Below, piece by piece: positions 18,736 to 28,182 of a stretch of 64,000 bases of DNA. The notes under the pieces are model-generated. The model saw nothing but the letters and a program-made list of their open reading frames with translations. It was not told where the DNA came from and did not search any database. The DNA comes from Bacteroidota bacterium (GTDB lineage Bacteria > Bacteroidota > Bacteroidia > Bacteroidales > WCHB1-69), in NCBI GenBank assembly GCA_029570835.1, contig JAKPTX010000146.1, positions 1 through 64,000 on the forward strand. The letters are read 5' to 3'. Position 1 is the first letter of the stretch, and each line of letters opens with the position of its first letter. The position numbers were made by a program, and so were the translations under genes.

Positions 18736-20021
18736 TATTCAAAAGATATTAAGTTAGTAAAATCTCCTAGAAATGGAATTGCACCATATTTCCCTTGAAT
18801 ATAATCCTTTTCGTATGAAGCATTATTGCGAACACCTTTAATTTCAACCAAAGTATAAAGATGACTTGCCCCGTATTTATCTTTTTCAACAAAGTCAATT
18901 TGATCTCGTCTTAATAATTCATGCGATAATAAATTGGTGTCGTGAGTTATAAAAACAAGTTGAGAAGTTTTATTTTCAATTGAATTATAAAGTTCAACAA
19001 TTTTTTTAGTTAATAATGGATGAAACCGTGCATCAAATTCATCAATAATTAAAGGAGTACCCTCTTTAAGAGAATAATAGATAAATGGGCTTAATTCAAA
19101 CATTTTTTTGGTTCCTTCCGATTCTTGATAAACAAAAGAAAAATCAGTTTCTCCTGCTATTTGAAGGTTTGAATCAAATTGTGTTTTACTTGAAATAATC
19201 AGTTTCTCCTTTCGAAGTTTTTGTTTTACTTCCTCTTCCAAATTATTAGGTAAAACATCGTTTGTAATTTCAATTGTTTTCAAATCATTAATTCCTACAT
19301 CTGCTTTTTTTAGAAAATCTAAAATAAATTCTTTTTGTATTTCATCACTTAATGATTCAACCGCAATATCATACATCCTTTTATCAGTTAATCCACTAAC
19401 AATTAAAATTGAAGTAATGGTTTTAAAAATTTGTTGGGATTGTTTTGCAAAACCAATTGAATTTAAGTGCGTTAAAAACAAAGATCTTTCTGTAAAAATT
19501 TGATCTTTTGAATCTTTAAGCAACTTTTGATATAAAACGCCCTCTTTAAAATGAGTTTGATTCATTTCAATAATCTCATTTTCTTCTCTAATAAATAAAG
19601 GTTGTTCTCTTTTATTGGGTGTTGAAAATAACCATTCACTTTTAATCGATTTGACATCAGCTTCAAAACCATACCTATAGCGTGTTTTTCCAACCCTGAA
19701 AATAAGTTGAAAAAAAGCCGGCTCTGACACTGTTTTTGTTGATAATCGGAAAGTATCAATAAAACTTAATGATCTTTCATCTTTGACAGAATAATTAATT
19801 ATTTTGATAAATGCTGACAAAGCCCTTACTACATTACTTTTTCCACTTGCATTCGCCCCGTATATTGCTTTTGACTTAAGCAAACTCAGGTTATCATCTA
19901 CCTGAAACAGATTATTGATATCAAGAGATTTCTCTTTTGACTTAATTTTTGCCGCTGTCATATTCAAAGTCTGAATCTCCTTGAATGACCCAAAATTACC
20001 AAAACTAAACTCTTCAATCAT
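18735..20021 (-). CDS. AAA-family ATPase, RloA/AbiLi-like (phage-defence type)
   Basis: 428 residues, ABC/SMC-like ATPase of the AAA_15 type. Walker A GANASGKS is at 55-62, preceded by the family's N-terminal FGNFGSFKE block. A signature-like SEGTKKMFEL is at 301-310, Walker B LIIDEFD at 324-330, and a switch His360 lies in FITHD. Known two-gene systems (AbiL, RloAB) pair such an ATPase with an RloB-family protein, thought to be the effector. Here the partner immediately downstream is broken, so the ATPase is probably an orphan and defence activity is doubtful. The gene itself is intact, with its own -7 element. Confidence 0.88.
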   Translation of the reverse strand: MIEEFSFGNFGSFKEIQTLNMTAAKIKSKEKSLDINNLFQVDDNLSLLKSKAIYGANASGKSNVVRALSAFIKIINYSVKDERSLSFIDTFRLSTKTVSEPAFFQLIFRVGKTRYRYGFEADVKSIKSEWLFSTPNKREQPLFIREENEIIEMNQTHFKEGVLYQKLLKDSKDQIFTERSLFLTHLNSIGFAKQSQQIFKTITSILIVSGLTDKRMYDIAVESLSDEIQKEFILDFLKKADVGINDLKTIEITNDVLPNNLEEEVKQKLRKEKLIISSKTQFDSNLQIAGETDFSFVYQESEGTKKMFELSPFIYYSLKEGTPLIIDEFDARFHPLLTKKIVELYNSIENKTSQLVFITHDTNLLSHELLRRDQIDFVEKDKYGASHLYTLVEIKGVRNNASYEKDYIQGKYGAIPFLGDFTNLISFE

Positions 20022-20051
20022 TTTGTAATATTAAAATTTGAAATTATTTTG

Positions 20052-20059
20052 CAAAAATA
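20052..20059 (-). promoter_or_regulatory. -7 element for the RloA-like ATPase gene
   Basis: TATTTTTG on the minus strand, 31 bp upstream of the ATPase start. It is divergent from the tex promoter. Confidence 0.5.
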
Positions 20060-20140
20060 CAAATAAGAAATGATATTTTCTACCCTTTTACACTATAATT
20101 TTTGATAAATCCTAATCATCACGCTCTCCAATAAAATTCT

Positions 20141-20148
20141 TATCTTTG
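20141..20148 (+). promoter_or_regulatory. -7 element for tex
   Basis: TATCTTTG, 26 bp upstream of the tex ATG. Confidence 0.6.
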
Positions 20149-20174
20149 TTGGTTAAAAACAAAGCAATTTTAAG

Positions 20175-22307
20175 ATGAATAACCACTACCAACTCATTGC
20201 TAATGAGTTAAAAATAAAATATGATCAAGTTAAGAACAGTCTGGATCTGTTGAATTCCGGTGCTACTGTTCCCTTTATTTCCCGTTATCGTAAAGAGGCT
20301 ACCGGCAGTTTGGATGAAGTGATGATCACTCAAATCAGGGATCTTTATCAGAAATGGGTAGAGCTGGATAAAAGACGGGCAGCCATTATTGATTCCATCA
20401 CTGAACAAGGTAAGATGACGCCACAATTGCAGGCACAATTGGAAGCATCGACAACCTTGTCGCAACTGGAAGATATTTACCTCCCCTACCGACCCAAACG
20501 GAAAACCAGAGCCACTGTCGCCATTGACAAAGGATTGGAACCGCTGGCTAAACTGATTTTTAAACAACAATTCATAGATTTGAAGAAAACAGCACAATCC
20601 TATATCAATCAATCCAAAGAGGTCAATAATATCGAAGAAGCTCTTCAGGGAGCACGTGATATTATTGCGGAATGGATCTCTGAAGATATTAATGTCAGAT
20701 CTACACTTCGTGAAAAATTTGTCAGAAATTCTACCATTTACTCTAGAGTAATCAAAGGAAAAGAGGATGCCGGTTCAAAATTTGAAATCTACTTTAAAAG
20801 TGAGGAACCCCTTTGGAAGGCTCCTTCACATCGTGTACTGGCAATGCTTAGAGGAGAAGAGGAAGGATTTCTCAAAATCACCATCAAACCCCAGGATGAA
20901 TTAGCATTAAATCTGATACAGAAATTCACAGTTAAAGGGAATAACAGTTGTAGTCAACAAGTCATTTTAGCAGGTGAAGATTCATACAAACGATTGCTCC
21001 AACCTCAAATGGAGACTGAAATGAGGCGCTTCTACAAGGAAAAAGCAGACAAAGAGGCGATCCGGGTGTTTGGAACCAATCTCCGCCAACTGTTGATGAG
21101 TGCTCCTTTGGGACAAAAAACGACCTTAGCGATCGATCCCGGTTTTAGAACGGGCTGTAAAGTGGTAGTTTTGGATCGTCAGGGTCAACTTTTGGATCAT
21201 GACACTATCTTTCCACACCCCCCTCATAATGAATATCAAAAAAGTTCAGATCTCCTAAAAAAATGGGTTCATCAGTATCAGGTTGAGGCGATTGCGATTG
21301 GAAATGGAACTGCAGGCAGAGAAACTGAAAATTTTGTTCGTATGATTCCCTTTAATCACCCCGTTACCATCGTGATGGTTGACGAGAGTGGTGCTTCCAT
21401 CTATTCTGCATCGGAAACAGCTAGAAAAGAGTTCCCGGATCTCGATTTAACCGTCAGAGGAGCGATCTCCATTGGCAGACGATTGATGGATCCGCTGGCT
21501 GAATTGGTTAAAATTGACCCAAAATCGTTGGGAGTGGGTCAATATCAGCATGATGTCAATCAAACCTGGTTGCAAAACAGCTTGCAAGAGGTTGTTGAGA
21601 GTTGTGTGAACAATGTGGGTGTCGAAATCAACAGTTCCAGTACGGAATTGCTTTCCTACGTTTCAGGAATTGGTCCCAATCTGGCGAACAACATCATCGA
21701 ATATCGCAATGAAAACGGTCCTTTCCAATCCCGTGATGACTTCCATAAAATCCCTCGTTTTGGTCCCAAAACTTTTGAACAGGCAGCCGGATTTTTAAGG
21801 ATTCATGGTGCTGAAAATCCATTGGATTACAGTGCAGTTCACCCGGAATCTTACGAAATAGTGGAAGCAATGGCATCTCATCTGAACAGTTCCGTTCAGG
21901 AGCTAATGGCACAGGAAACGCTGCAAAAACAGATCAAAATTGAGCAATTTGTTACTGAAAAAGTGGGTATTCCGACACTAAAAGATATCATGAAGGAGCT
22001 TGCCAAACCCGGCAGAGATCCGCGGGAAGCGTTTGAGCAGTTTGAGTTTGACCCCAACATCAACTCGATTCAGGATCTAGTTATCGGTATGGTTCTTCCC
22101 GGAATCGTCACCAACATCACCAACTTCGGCTGCTTTGTGGATGTTGGCGTGCATCAGGATGGGCTGGTTCACGTCAGCCAAATGGCCAATCGCTACGTTT
22201 CCAATCCTAATGACGTGGTGAAGCTTCGTGACCAGGTCTTGGTTAAAGTTGTTGATGTCGACCTTGAAAGAAAACGGATCAGCTTGTCTATGAAAGATTT
22301 ATCCTGA
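20175..22307 (+). CDS. tex: RNA-binding transcription accessory protein Tex
   Basis: 710 residues with the full Tex layout: an N-terminal helical region with ATVPFISRYRKEATG and IYLPYRPKRKTRA, a YqgF/RNase H-like domain from about 315 (TTLAIDPGFRTGCKV), a helix-hairpin-helix SYVSGIGPNLANNIIEYR, and a C-terminal S1 RNA-binding domain from about 640 (ITNFGCFVDVGVHQDGLVHV). The family binds nucleic acid and influences transcription and stress tolerance. A monocistronic unit with its own promoter, converging on the U32 gene with 50 bp between stop codons that contain a G7 run (22332-22338). Confidence 0.96.
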   Translation: MNNHYQLIANELKIKYDQVKNSLDLLNSGATVPFISRYRKEATGSLDEVMITQIRDLYQKWVELDKRRAAIIDSITEQGKMTPQLQAQLEASTTLSQLEDIYLPYRPKRKTRATVAIDKGLEPLAKLIFKQQFIDLKKTAQSYINQSKEVNNIEEALQGARDIIAEWISEDINVRSTLREKFVRNSTIYSRVIKGKEDAGSKFEIYFKSEEPLWKAPSHRVLAMLRGEEEGFLKITIKPQDELALNLIQKFTVKGNNSCSQQVILAGEDSYKRLLQPQMETEMRRFYKEKADKEAIRVFGTNLRQLLMSAPLGQKTTLAIDPGFRTGCKVVVLDRQGQLLDHDTIFPHPPHNEYQKSSDLLKKWVHQYQVEAIAIGNGTAGRETENFVRMIPFNHPVTIVMVDESGASIYSASETARKEFPDLDLTVRGAISIGRRLMDPLAELVKIDPKSLGVGQYQHDVNQTWLQNSLQEVVESCVNNVGVEINSSSTELLSYVSGIGPNLANNIIEYRNENGPFQSRDDFHKIPRFGPKTFEQAAGFLRIHGAENPLDYSAVHPESYEIVEAMASHLNSSVQELMAQETLQKQIKIEQFVTEKVGIPTLKDIMKELAKPGRDPREAFEQFEFDPNINSIQDLVIGMVLPGIVTNITNFGCFVDVGVHQDGLVHVSQMANRYVSNPNDVVKLRDQVLVKVVDVDLERKRISLSMKDLS

Positions 22308-22357
22308 TTTTCTTTTGGAAAATAAAAAAAAGGGGGGGTCCTATTCAGTGTCGTTTC

Positions 22358-23617
22358 TCAAAAGTGATCCACTACCTCGATCCATTTATACAGTTTGTCA
22401 TTTTTCCTTACCACCTCACTCACCGGTATCGAGCAGAGATCTCCCTTCTGCACCATTTCGACAGGTTTCAAATCCAGTCTGATTTCAGATAGTTCTGCCT
22501 CATAAACTCCCGTTGTGGGACCAATAATCAAGATTTCATCTTGCAAACTAAGAGAATTGGTTTCAATCAATACCTCTGCAACTTGCAATTTAGTAAAATA
22601 ATTCGTGATTTTTCCAACGTACTGCTTCACACGAGTTGCCTGAGAACCATATCTTTCTGTCCACTCACCCATTTTTCTACCCAAATAGTATCCGTCCCAG
22701 AAATCACGATTATAGACACTTCTTAAGCGTTTCATCCAATCTGCAATCTTCTCTTGAGTGAAGGTTTGATCAGCAATGGCTTGCAGTGCTTCTTTATAGC
22801 ATTGTACGACCATTTTTACGTACTCCGGTGATCTTCCCCTCCCCTCAATTTTTAACACGGTTACACCGGCTAAAATTAACTTATCCAGGAATGGAATCGT
22901 ACAAAGATCTTTAGGCGACATGATATATTGGTTCTCTATGGCCAGTTCTATTTCATTGTCAAGATCTTGTACTCTGTAACCCCTTCTGCAAGGTTGTAAA
23001 CAAGCTCCCCGATTGGCGGAATAGTTAAAATTGTCCAGACTAAGATAGCATTTTCCTGAAACAGCCATACAAAGTGCGCCATGAGCAAACATCTCCAACT
23101 GTACCAAATTCCCCGACGGACCACAAATTTGCTCCTCTTTAATTCTCTTTGATATCTCTGCAACTTGTCTTAATTCCGTTTCACGAGCCAGAACCATCAC
23201 ATCTGCATAGCGGGAAAAAAAGCGTACTGCTTCAATATTGGTGATATTACATTGCGTTGAAATATGAATCTCTAATCCAATCTTTTTGGCGTACTCCAAG
23301 ACTGCAAAATCGGACGCAATAATAGCAGTCACATTTTGTTTTTTTGCCAGATCCAACAACTCATACATCTCTTCAATCTCATTGTTATACACAACAACAT
23401 TGACAGTAAGGTAGGATCTCACATTATTTTCCTCGCAAATTTGTACTATCTTTTGTAAATCTGAAGCATCAAAATTAACGGATGACCGGGATCTCATATT
23501 CAGAGCACCAATTCCGAAATAAACGGAATCTGCACCTGCATGAATAGCCGCCATTAGAGATTCATACGATCCTACCGGCGCCATCACTTCAATTGGATTA
23601 TTACTAATTGTGATCAT
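22358..23617 (-). CDS. U32 family peptidase-like protein (TrhP-type)
   Basis: 419 residues with the complete U32 signature EMFAHGALCMAVSGKCYLS (Cys183 and Cys190). Characterised U32 proteins of this length (YegQ/TrhP) act in hydroxylation of tRNA wobble uridine rather than proteolysis, so that is the best guess. N-terminal barrel motifs include VMAPVGSYESLMAAIHAGAD and SVYFG. It overlaps the end of dxs by 14 bp and is the last gene of the eight-gene operon. A second, larger U32 gene lies at 59688-61547. Confidence 0.9.
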   Translation of the reverse strand: MITISNNPIEVMAPVGSYESLMAAIHAGADSVYFGIGALNMRSRSSVNFDASDLQKIVQICEENNVRSYLTVNVVVYNNEIEEMYELLDLAKKQNVTAIIASDFAVLEYAKKIGLEIHISTQCNITNIEAVRFFSRYADVMVLARETELRQVAEISKRIKEEQICGPSGNLVQLEMFAHGALCMAVSGKCYLSLDNFNYSANRGACLQPCRRGYRVQDLDNEIELAIENQYIMSPKDLCTIPFLDKLILAGVTVLKIEGRGRSPEYVKMVVQCYKEALQAIADQTFTQEKIADWMKRLRSVYNRDFWDGYYLGRKMGEWTERYGSQATRVKQYVGKITNYFTKLQVAEVLIETNSLSLQDEILIIGPTTGVYEAELSEIRLDLKPVEMVQKGDLCSIPVSEVVRKNDKLYKWIEVVDHF

Positions 23618-25511
23618 AACAAGCTTTTATAGTTTTAGCTATACTTTCCTGATCAAAGCCCAGTTCATGATGCAGAGAAGATAAATCTCCATGCTCAACG
23701 AAAGTATCCGGAATGGCAATGGAGAAGAGCCGAACATGAGTATTCTTTGCTGTAATCAGTTCTGAAACGGTAGAGTATAGTCCCCCCATTTTTACTCCAT
23801 CTTCAATAGTAATTATAGTTGAATAATTCTGCAACAACTCATCGATCAGGGTTTCATCAAATGGTTTTAAAAACCTCACATTGATTAAAGATGGGTTGAT
23901 TCCCTCTTTTTTTAGTTCCTTGATCGCATTCATAGCGACAACGCCCAATGGTCCTAAACTCAATATCGCTACTTTTTCTCCCTTATGAAGCCATTCTGCT
24001 TTTCCAATTTCCAGCGTTTGAAGAGGTGTTCTCCACTCCTGTTGAGACCCATGTCCACGAGGATATCGGATAGCAAAGGGTCCATCCTGATATTGGGTTG
24101 CAGTAAACATCATATTTCTCAACTCCGTTTCATTGATTGGAGATGCTATTACCATATTAGGAATAGGTCTTAAATAAGCTAAATCGAAAGCACCGTGATG
24201 TGTTGCCCCATCCTCTCCAACAATACCTGCCCTGTCAATACAGATAACAACCGGCAATTTTTGCAATGCTACATCGTGAATTATTTGATCATACCCTCTT
24301 TGCAAGAAGGAAGAGTAAATATTACAGAAAGGGATCATCCCACTTCGTGCCAATCCTGCAGAAAAAGTTACGGCATGTTGTTCAGCGATTCCCACGTCAA
24401 ATACTCTATCCGGCATTTGATCTCTCATGATCGTCATGGAGCATCCGGTTAACATTGCCGGTGTAACTCCAACTACTTTTGGATTTTGTTCAGCTATCTC
24501 TAATAATGTTTTCCCAAAAACATCCTGAAACTTAATTGGTTTTCCCTCCTCGTGTACCTCAATAATTTCACCTGTATGGGGATCAAAACATCCCGGAGCA
24601 TGAAATTTTACCTGATTTTGTTCTGCAATAGGGAGTCCTTTCCCTTTTTTAGTGATAACGTGGAAAATCTTGGGTCCTTTAATTTGTTTTAGTTTCTGCA
24701 ATATATTGACCAACATTTGTACATCGTGTCCGTCAGAGGGTCCAAAATAACGAAATCCAAGGTGTTCAAACAAATTGCTCTCTCTGGCAATATTCCCTTT
24801 AATAAGAGCTGCCAGGCTACTGATTGACCGAGTGATAAAATTAGGTTTATATCTTTTGAGCGTAAGCAGTTTCCAAAGTGTGTTTTTAAACCTATTGTAG
24901 TGATGAGAAGTAGTGATATCGAGTAAATACCGATTCATACCCCCGATTCTTTCATCAATAGCAATATGGTTATCATTCAAAATCACCAACAAGTCTTCAT
25001 CTGTTCCTCCGATATGATTTAATGCTTCGAAAGCAATTCCTCCCCCCATTGCACCATCCCCAATAAGGGCAATATGAGCTTTTTTATCATTCCCTAACAT
25101 TCTATCACCAATGGTCATCCCAAGAAGTGCGGAGAGAGATATAGAGGCATGTCCTGCTCCAAAAGCATCATATTCGCTTTCAGTCATTTTAGGAAACCCG
25201 CTAATTCCTTTATATTTTCTATTGGTGCTAAATCTGTTTTTTCTTCCTGTCAAAATTTTATGAGCATAAGCCTGATGACCAACATCCCACACTATTTGAT
25301 CATGAGGAGTATCAAAAACGTAGTGAATTGCTACAGTAATCTCAATAACACCCAAACTTGCTCCAAGGTGTCCCGGATTTTTAGCCGTTTGTTCTATAAT
25401 AAAATCTCTTAACTCCTGACAAAGTTGCGGAAGTTCATCCTCTTTCAATTTTTTTAAATCGGAAGGATATTCAATAGAATCTAATAAGCATTTATTTTTT
25501 GTTGTTTCCAT
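23604..25511 (-). CDS. dxs: 1-deoxy-D-xylulose-5-phosphate synthase
   Basis: Thiamine-diphosphate enzyme condensing pyruvate and glyceraldehyde 3-phosphate, the first step of the MEP isoprenoid pathway. 635 residues. The substrate and ThDP region reads NPGHLGASLGVIE, WDVGHQAYAHKILTGR and GAGHASISLSALLG. The ThDP/Mg motif starts with GDGAMGGG (151-158), and the pyrimidine domain contains DVGIAEQHAVTFSAGLA. It follows the glycosyltransferase gene after 4 bp and overlaps the U32 gene. No other MEP gene is in the window. Confidence 0.97.
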   Translation of the reverse strand: METTKNKCLLDSIEYPSDLKKLKEDELPQLCQELRDFIIEQTAKNPGHLGASLGVIEITVAIHYVFDTPHDQIVWDVGHQAYAHKILTGRKNRFSTNRKYKGISGFPKMTESEYDAFGAGHASISLSALLGMTIGDRMLGNDKKAHIALIGDGAMGGGIAFEALNHIGGTDEDLLVILNDNHIAIDERIGGMNRYLLDITTSHHYNRFKNTLWKLLTLKRYKPNFITRSISSLAALIKGNIARESNLFEHLGFRYFGPSDGHDVQMLVNILQKLKQIKGPKIFHVITKKGKGLPIAEQNQVKFHAPGCFDPHTGEIIEVHEEGKPIKFQDVFGKTLLEIAEQNPKVVGVTPAMLTGCSMTIMRDQMPDRVFDVGIAEQHAVTFSAGLARSGMIPFCNIYSSFLQRGYDQIIHDVALQKLPVVICIDRAGIVGEDGATHHGAFDLAYLRPIPNMVIASPINETELRNMMFTATQYQDGPFAIRYPRGHGSQQEWRTPLQTLEIGKAEWLHKGEKVAILSLGPLGVVAMNAIKELKKEGINPSLINVRFLKPFDETLIDELLQNYSTIITIEDGVKMGGLYSTVSELITAKNTHVRLFSIAIPDTFVEHGDLSSLHHELGFDQESIAKTIKACYDHN

Positions 25512-25515
25512 CAGA

Positions 25516-26721
25516 CTATAACGAGTTGTAGAATTTAATTATTTCATGGGCAATGGTAGTATCATGATGATGTAATTCCACATATTTACGTGCATTCTTT
25601 ACAATTTTTTTCATTTTTCCCATAGATGACATACACAATTTTATCGCCTCAACATATTGTTCAGGAGTATCGGCAATAAAAAGATCTTCTCCATCTACCG
25701 CATCTAATCCCTCTGCCCCTATTGAAGTGGAAATAATTATTTTCCCTAATGCCATCCCTTCAATTATTTTAATTCTCACTCCACTCCCGGAAAGTAGAGG
25801 TACAATCATAATATCTTTAGAGAGCATATATTCTTGTGCATCGGGAACCTCTCCATCAATTATAAAACGTGGTATTTTGTATTGATTAAAATATTTCGGA
25901 ATATCTCTTCCCGCAATATAAAACTCCAATTCCGGGAAATGAGACAATAAAACCGGCCAAACCTGATCTAAAAACCACTCAATCCCCTCAACATTGGGTG
26001 CCCAATTCATACTTCCAATATGGAATAATTGCAAGTTTTTCTTTTCATCATCGATTTCATAAGGAGTATATCGATATTGATCCAAATCCACACCAAAAGG
26101 TATTGTAGTTCCGGAAACGGAGGGATATATTGTATGAAAATATTGGTAATCAACATTAGTAATAGCCATAAACCCATCTACCTGATTTAGGATTGTTAGT
26201 TCATACTTTTTTAATAATCTTGTTGTCAGAGATAGAGCTATTTTCTTCAAAATGTTTTTTTCATTATTGATCATTCTCTCCCATATCTGGTGTTCAATAT
26301 TATGTAATCGAACCACAATTCTTGCTTTAGAATTAGCTCTTATTATCGGAATATAAGGCGTTAAATATATGGACTCCATCTGAATCACATCAAAGCTACT
26401 CTCTTTTAAAATTTGAGTTAATTTTTCAGCAAATTGAGGAGAATTAAATCGGCTAATATGATATGATTTACTGGAGATTAACGCCATAATAGCTCCCCAT
26501 TTGGAAATTGAAGTATCGACAAAAACAGACTCAAATTGAGTTTTTTCACGATATTGTTCAAAAAGATTACTTTCTATAACAGGGTGTTTATATGTAGCCA
26601 TAGCTATCACCTTAACCTGATGTCCCAATCCAATCAGTCCATGTGCAATATTATTCATTGCAATAGTTCCACCATCCACAGCCGGGAAGGGAGGTTTATG
26701 ACAAAGTTGAAGTATCTTCAT
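25516..26721 (-). CDS. Glycosyltransferase, group 1 (GT-B) type
   Basis: 401 residues with a GT-B layout. The N-terminal acceptor domain begins MKILQLCHKPPFPAVDGGT with the glycine-rich loop. A linker contains GTTIPFGVDLDQY, and the C-terminal donor domain has GSGVRIKIIEGMALGKIII, in which the glutamate contacts the nucleotide sugar. Sugar and acceptor cannot be deduced. Its start lies inside the end of the LptF/G-like gene (26-bp overlap), and with that neighbour a role in cell-surface polysaccharide or LPS is plausible. Confidence 0.9.
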   Translation of the reverse strand: MKILQLCHKPPFPAVDGGTIAMNNIAHGLIGLGHQVKVIAMATYKHPVIESNLFEQYREKTQFESVFVDTSISKWGAIMALISSKSYHISRFNSPQFAEKLTQILKESSFDVIQMESIYLTPYIPIIRANSKARIVVRLHNIEHQIWERMINNEKNILKKIALSLTTRLLKKYELTILNQVDGFMAITNVDYQYFHTIYPSVSGTTIPFGVDLDQYRYTPYEIDDEKKNLQLFHIGSMNWAPNVEGIEWFLDQVWPVLLSHFPELEFYIAGRDIPKYFNQYKIPRFIIDGEVPDAQEYMLSKDIMIVPLLSGSGVRIKIIEGMALGKIIISTSIGAEGLDAVDGEDLFIADTPEQYVEAIKLCMSSMGKMKKIVKNARKYVELHHHDTTIAHEIIKFYNSL

Positions 26722-28171
26722 TTGCTTTTTTTGAGTTAAAGTAACGTACTATTTTTAGCTTTGAAAACCATTTAAATTGCTCTTCAATTGAGAAAATAGA
26801 GGAATCTATTGTCGCTTTATAAGATAAAAATATACAGATTGGGATCAACAGAAACGTAGAAAACCACATCCCAAAATAAACAGGAATCAAATCACCTTTG
26901 GATACTTTTTCACCAATTATTGAGATAATAAAATAAAAAATAAAGAAAAGTATAGTTACTACCAAAGGTATTGCAATTCCGCCTTTTCTGATAATCGAAC
27001 CTAATGGAGCTCCGATAAAAAAGAATAGTATGCATGCAACTGACAATGTAAATTTTCTATGGACTTCTATTTGATGCATCCAGAGGGAGTGCATGTGCCA
27101 GAACAAATTATCATAAGAGTATTGAATTGTACTAAAAAAGTTCGTGGAACCCATTTGAGCAAAATTAATAATATCTTTCTTTTTTTCAAAATCCATTTCT
27201 TCGTACTTAAGATCCGATGCTAGATCACAGGTTGAAAATGAGACAGTGTCTGATCTAATGACATTATTAAAAAAGTAAAGACTTCCAAAAAAATATTTTG
27301 ACGGAGTATCTTCTAACTCTTGAATATTTATCTTCAGCGTATCTATTTTTAATTTCAACTCTTTTAAAGATAATGTTTGATTTGTTGCCTGATAGAAATT
27401 ATCCTCTGATTTTTGAAACTGAAATGAAGAGATGTCAAACCGCTTATACTGCTCTTTAAAAACTGCTCTCAATAATGGATATTGAGATTTAGCAACATCT
27501 CTACTATTTATATTTTGACTCTCATCCCAATAAAACCCATCATATAGTCTAAATAACATATATTTTTTATCATCTGTTATTTTCATGGTTCCCTTTTTGG
27601 CGTAGGTAATTGTCGTATTCCCTTGCCCTTTGGAATGATCATAAATTAATATCTCTTCAATGGTTACATTATCTCTCTTCTTATTCCCTATTCTAATTAC
27701 ATAATTATCAAATCCATCATAAAACACACCTTCTTCAATAGCCAGGGTGGGCTTTTGATCCTTAATATCATGCATGAGATTTTTACTTTTTTCAAATGCC
27801 TTAGGGGTTATATAGTTTGCGAACAAAAAAGTACCGCAGCCAATAATTATTGCCAAAATTAAGAGTGGCGTAAACAATCTACTAATTGGAATCCCTGCAG
27901 ATTTAATAGCTACTATTTCATAACGTTCACCCAAATTTCCAAATGTCATCAGTGAGGAAAGCAAAATAGCCAATGGCGCAGCTGTTGCGACAAACGTTGC
28001 AGATGCATAAAAAAGAAGTTCTAATATTATAGATATTTCTAAGCCTTTGCCAACCAAATCATCAACATACTTCCACAAATACTGCATCAGCAGTATAAAA
28101 AGGGCAAAAAAGAAAGTGATTATAAATGGTTTTACAAAACTTTTAATAATATATCTGTAGATAATTTTCAC
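26696..28171 (-). CDS. LptF/LptG family permease (YjgP/YjgQ)
   Basis: 491 residues. It has a family-type N-terminus (KIIYRYIIKSFVKPFIITFF), membrane helices at about 15-35, 55-80 and 100-120, a large periplasmic beta-jellyroll-like region (about 130-370, longer than in E. coli) and three C-terminal helices (about 375-470). LptF and LptG form the inner-membrane core of the LPS export ABC transporter with LptB. Only one copy is present here; its partner must be elsewhere. It lies 11 bp after the transketolase half and is coupled to a glycosyltransferase gene. Confidence 0.88.
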   Translation of the reverse strand: MKIIYRYIIKSFVKPFIITFFFALFILLMQYLWKYVDDLVGKGLEISIILELLFYASATFVATAAPLAILLSSLMTFGNLGERYEIVAIKSAGIPISRLFTPLLILAIIIGCGTFLFANYITPKAFEKSKNLMHDIKDQKPTLAIEEGVFYDGFDNYVIRIGNKKRDNVTIEEILIYDHSKGQGNTTITYAKKGTMKITDDKKYMLFRLYDGFYWDESQNINSRDVAKSQYPLLRAVFKEQYKRFDISSFQFQKSEDNFYQATNQTLSLKELKLKIDTLKINIQELEDTPSKYFFGSLYFFNNVIRSDTVSFSTCDLASDLKYEEMDFEKKKDIINFAQMGSTNFFSTIQYSYDNLFWHMHSLWMHQIEVHRKFTLSVACILFFFIGAPLGSIIRKGGIAIPLVVTILFFIFYFIISIIGEKVSKGDLIPVYFGMWFSTFLLIPICIFLSYKATIDSSIFSIEEQFKWFSKLKIVRYFNSKKANEDTSTLS

Positions 28172-28182
28172 TGTAGATAAAT

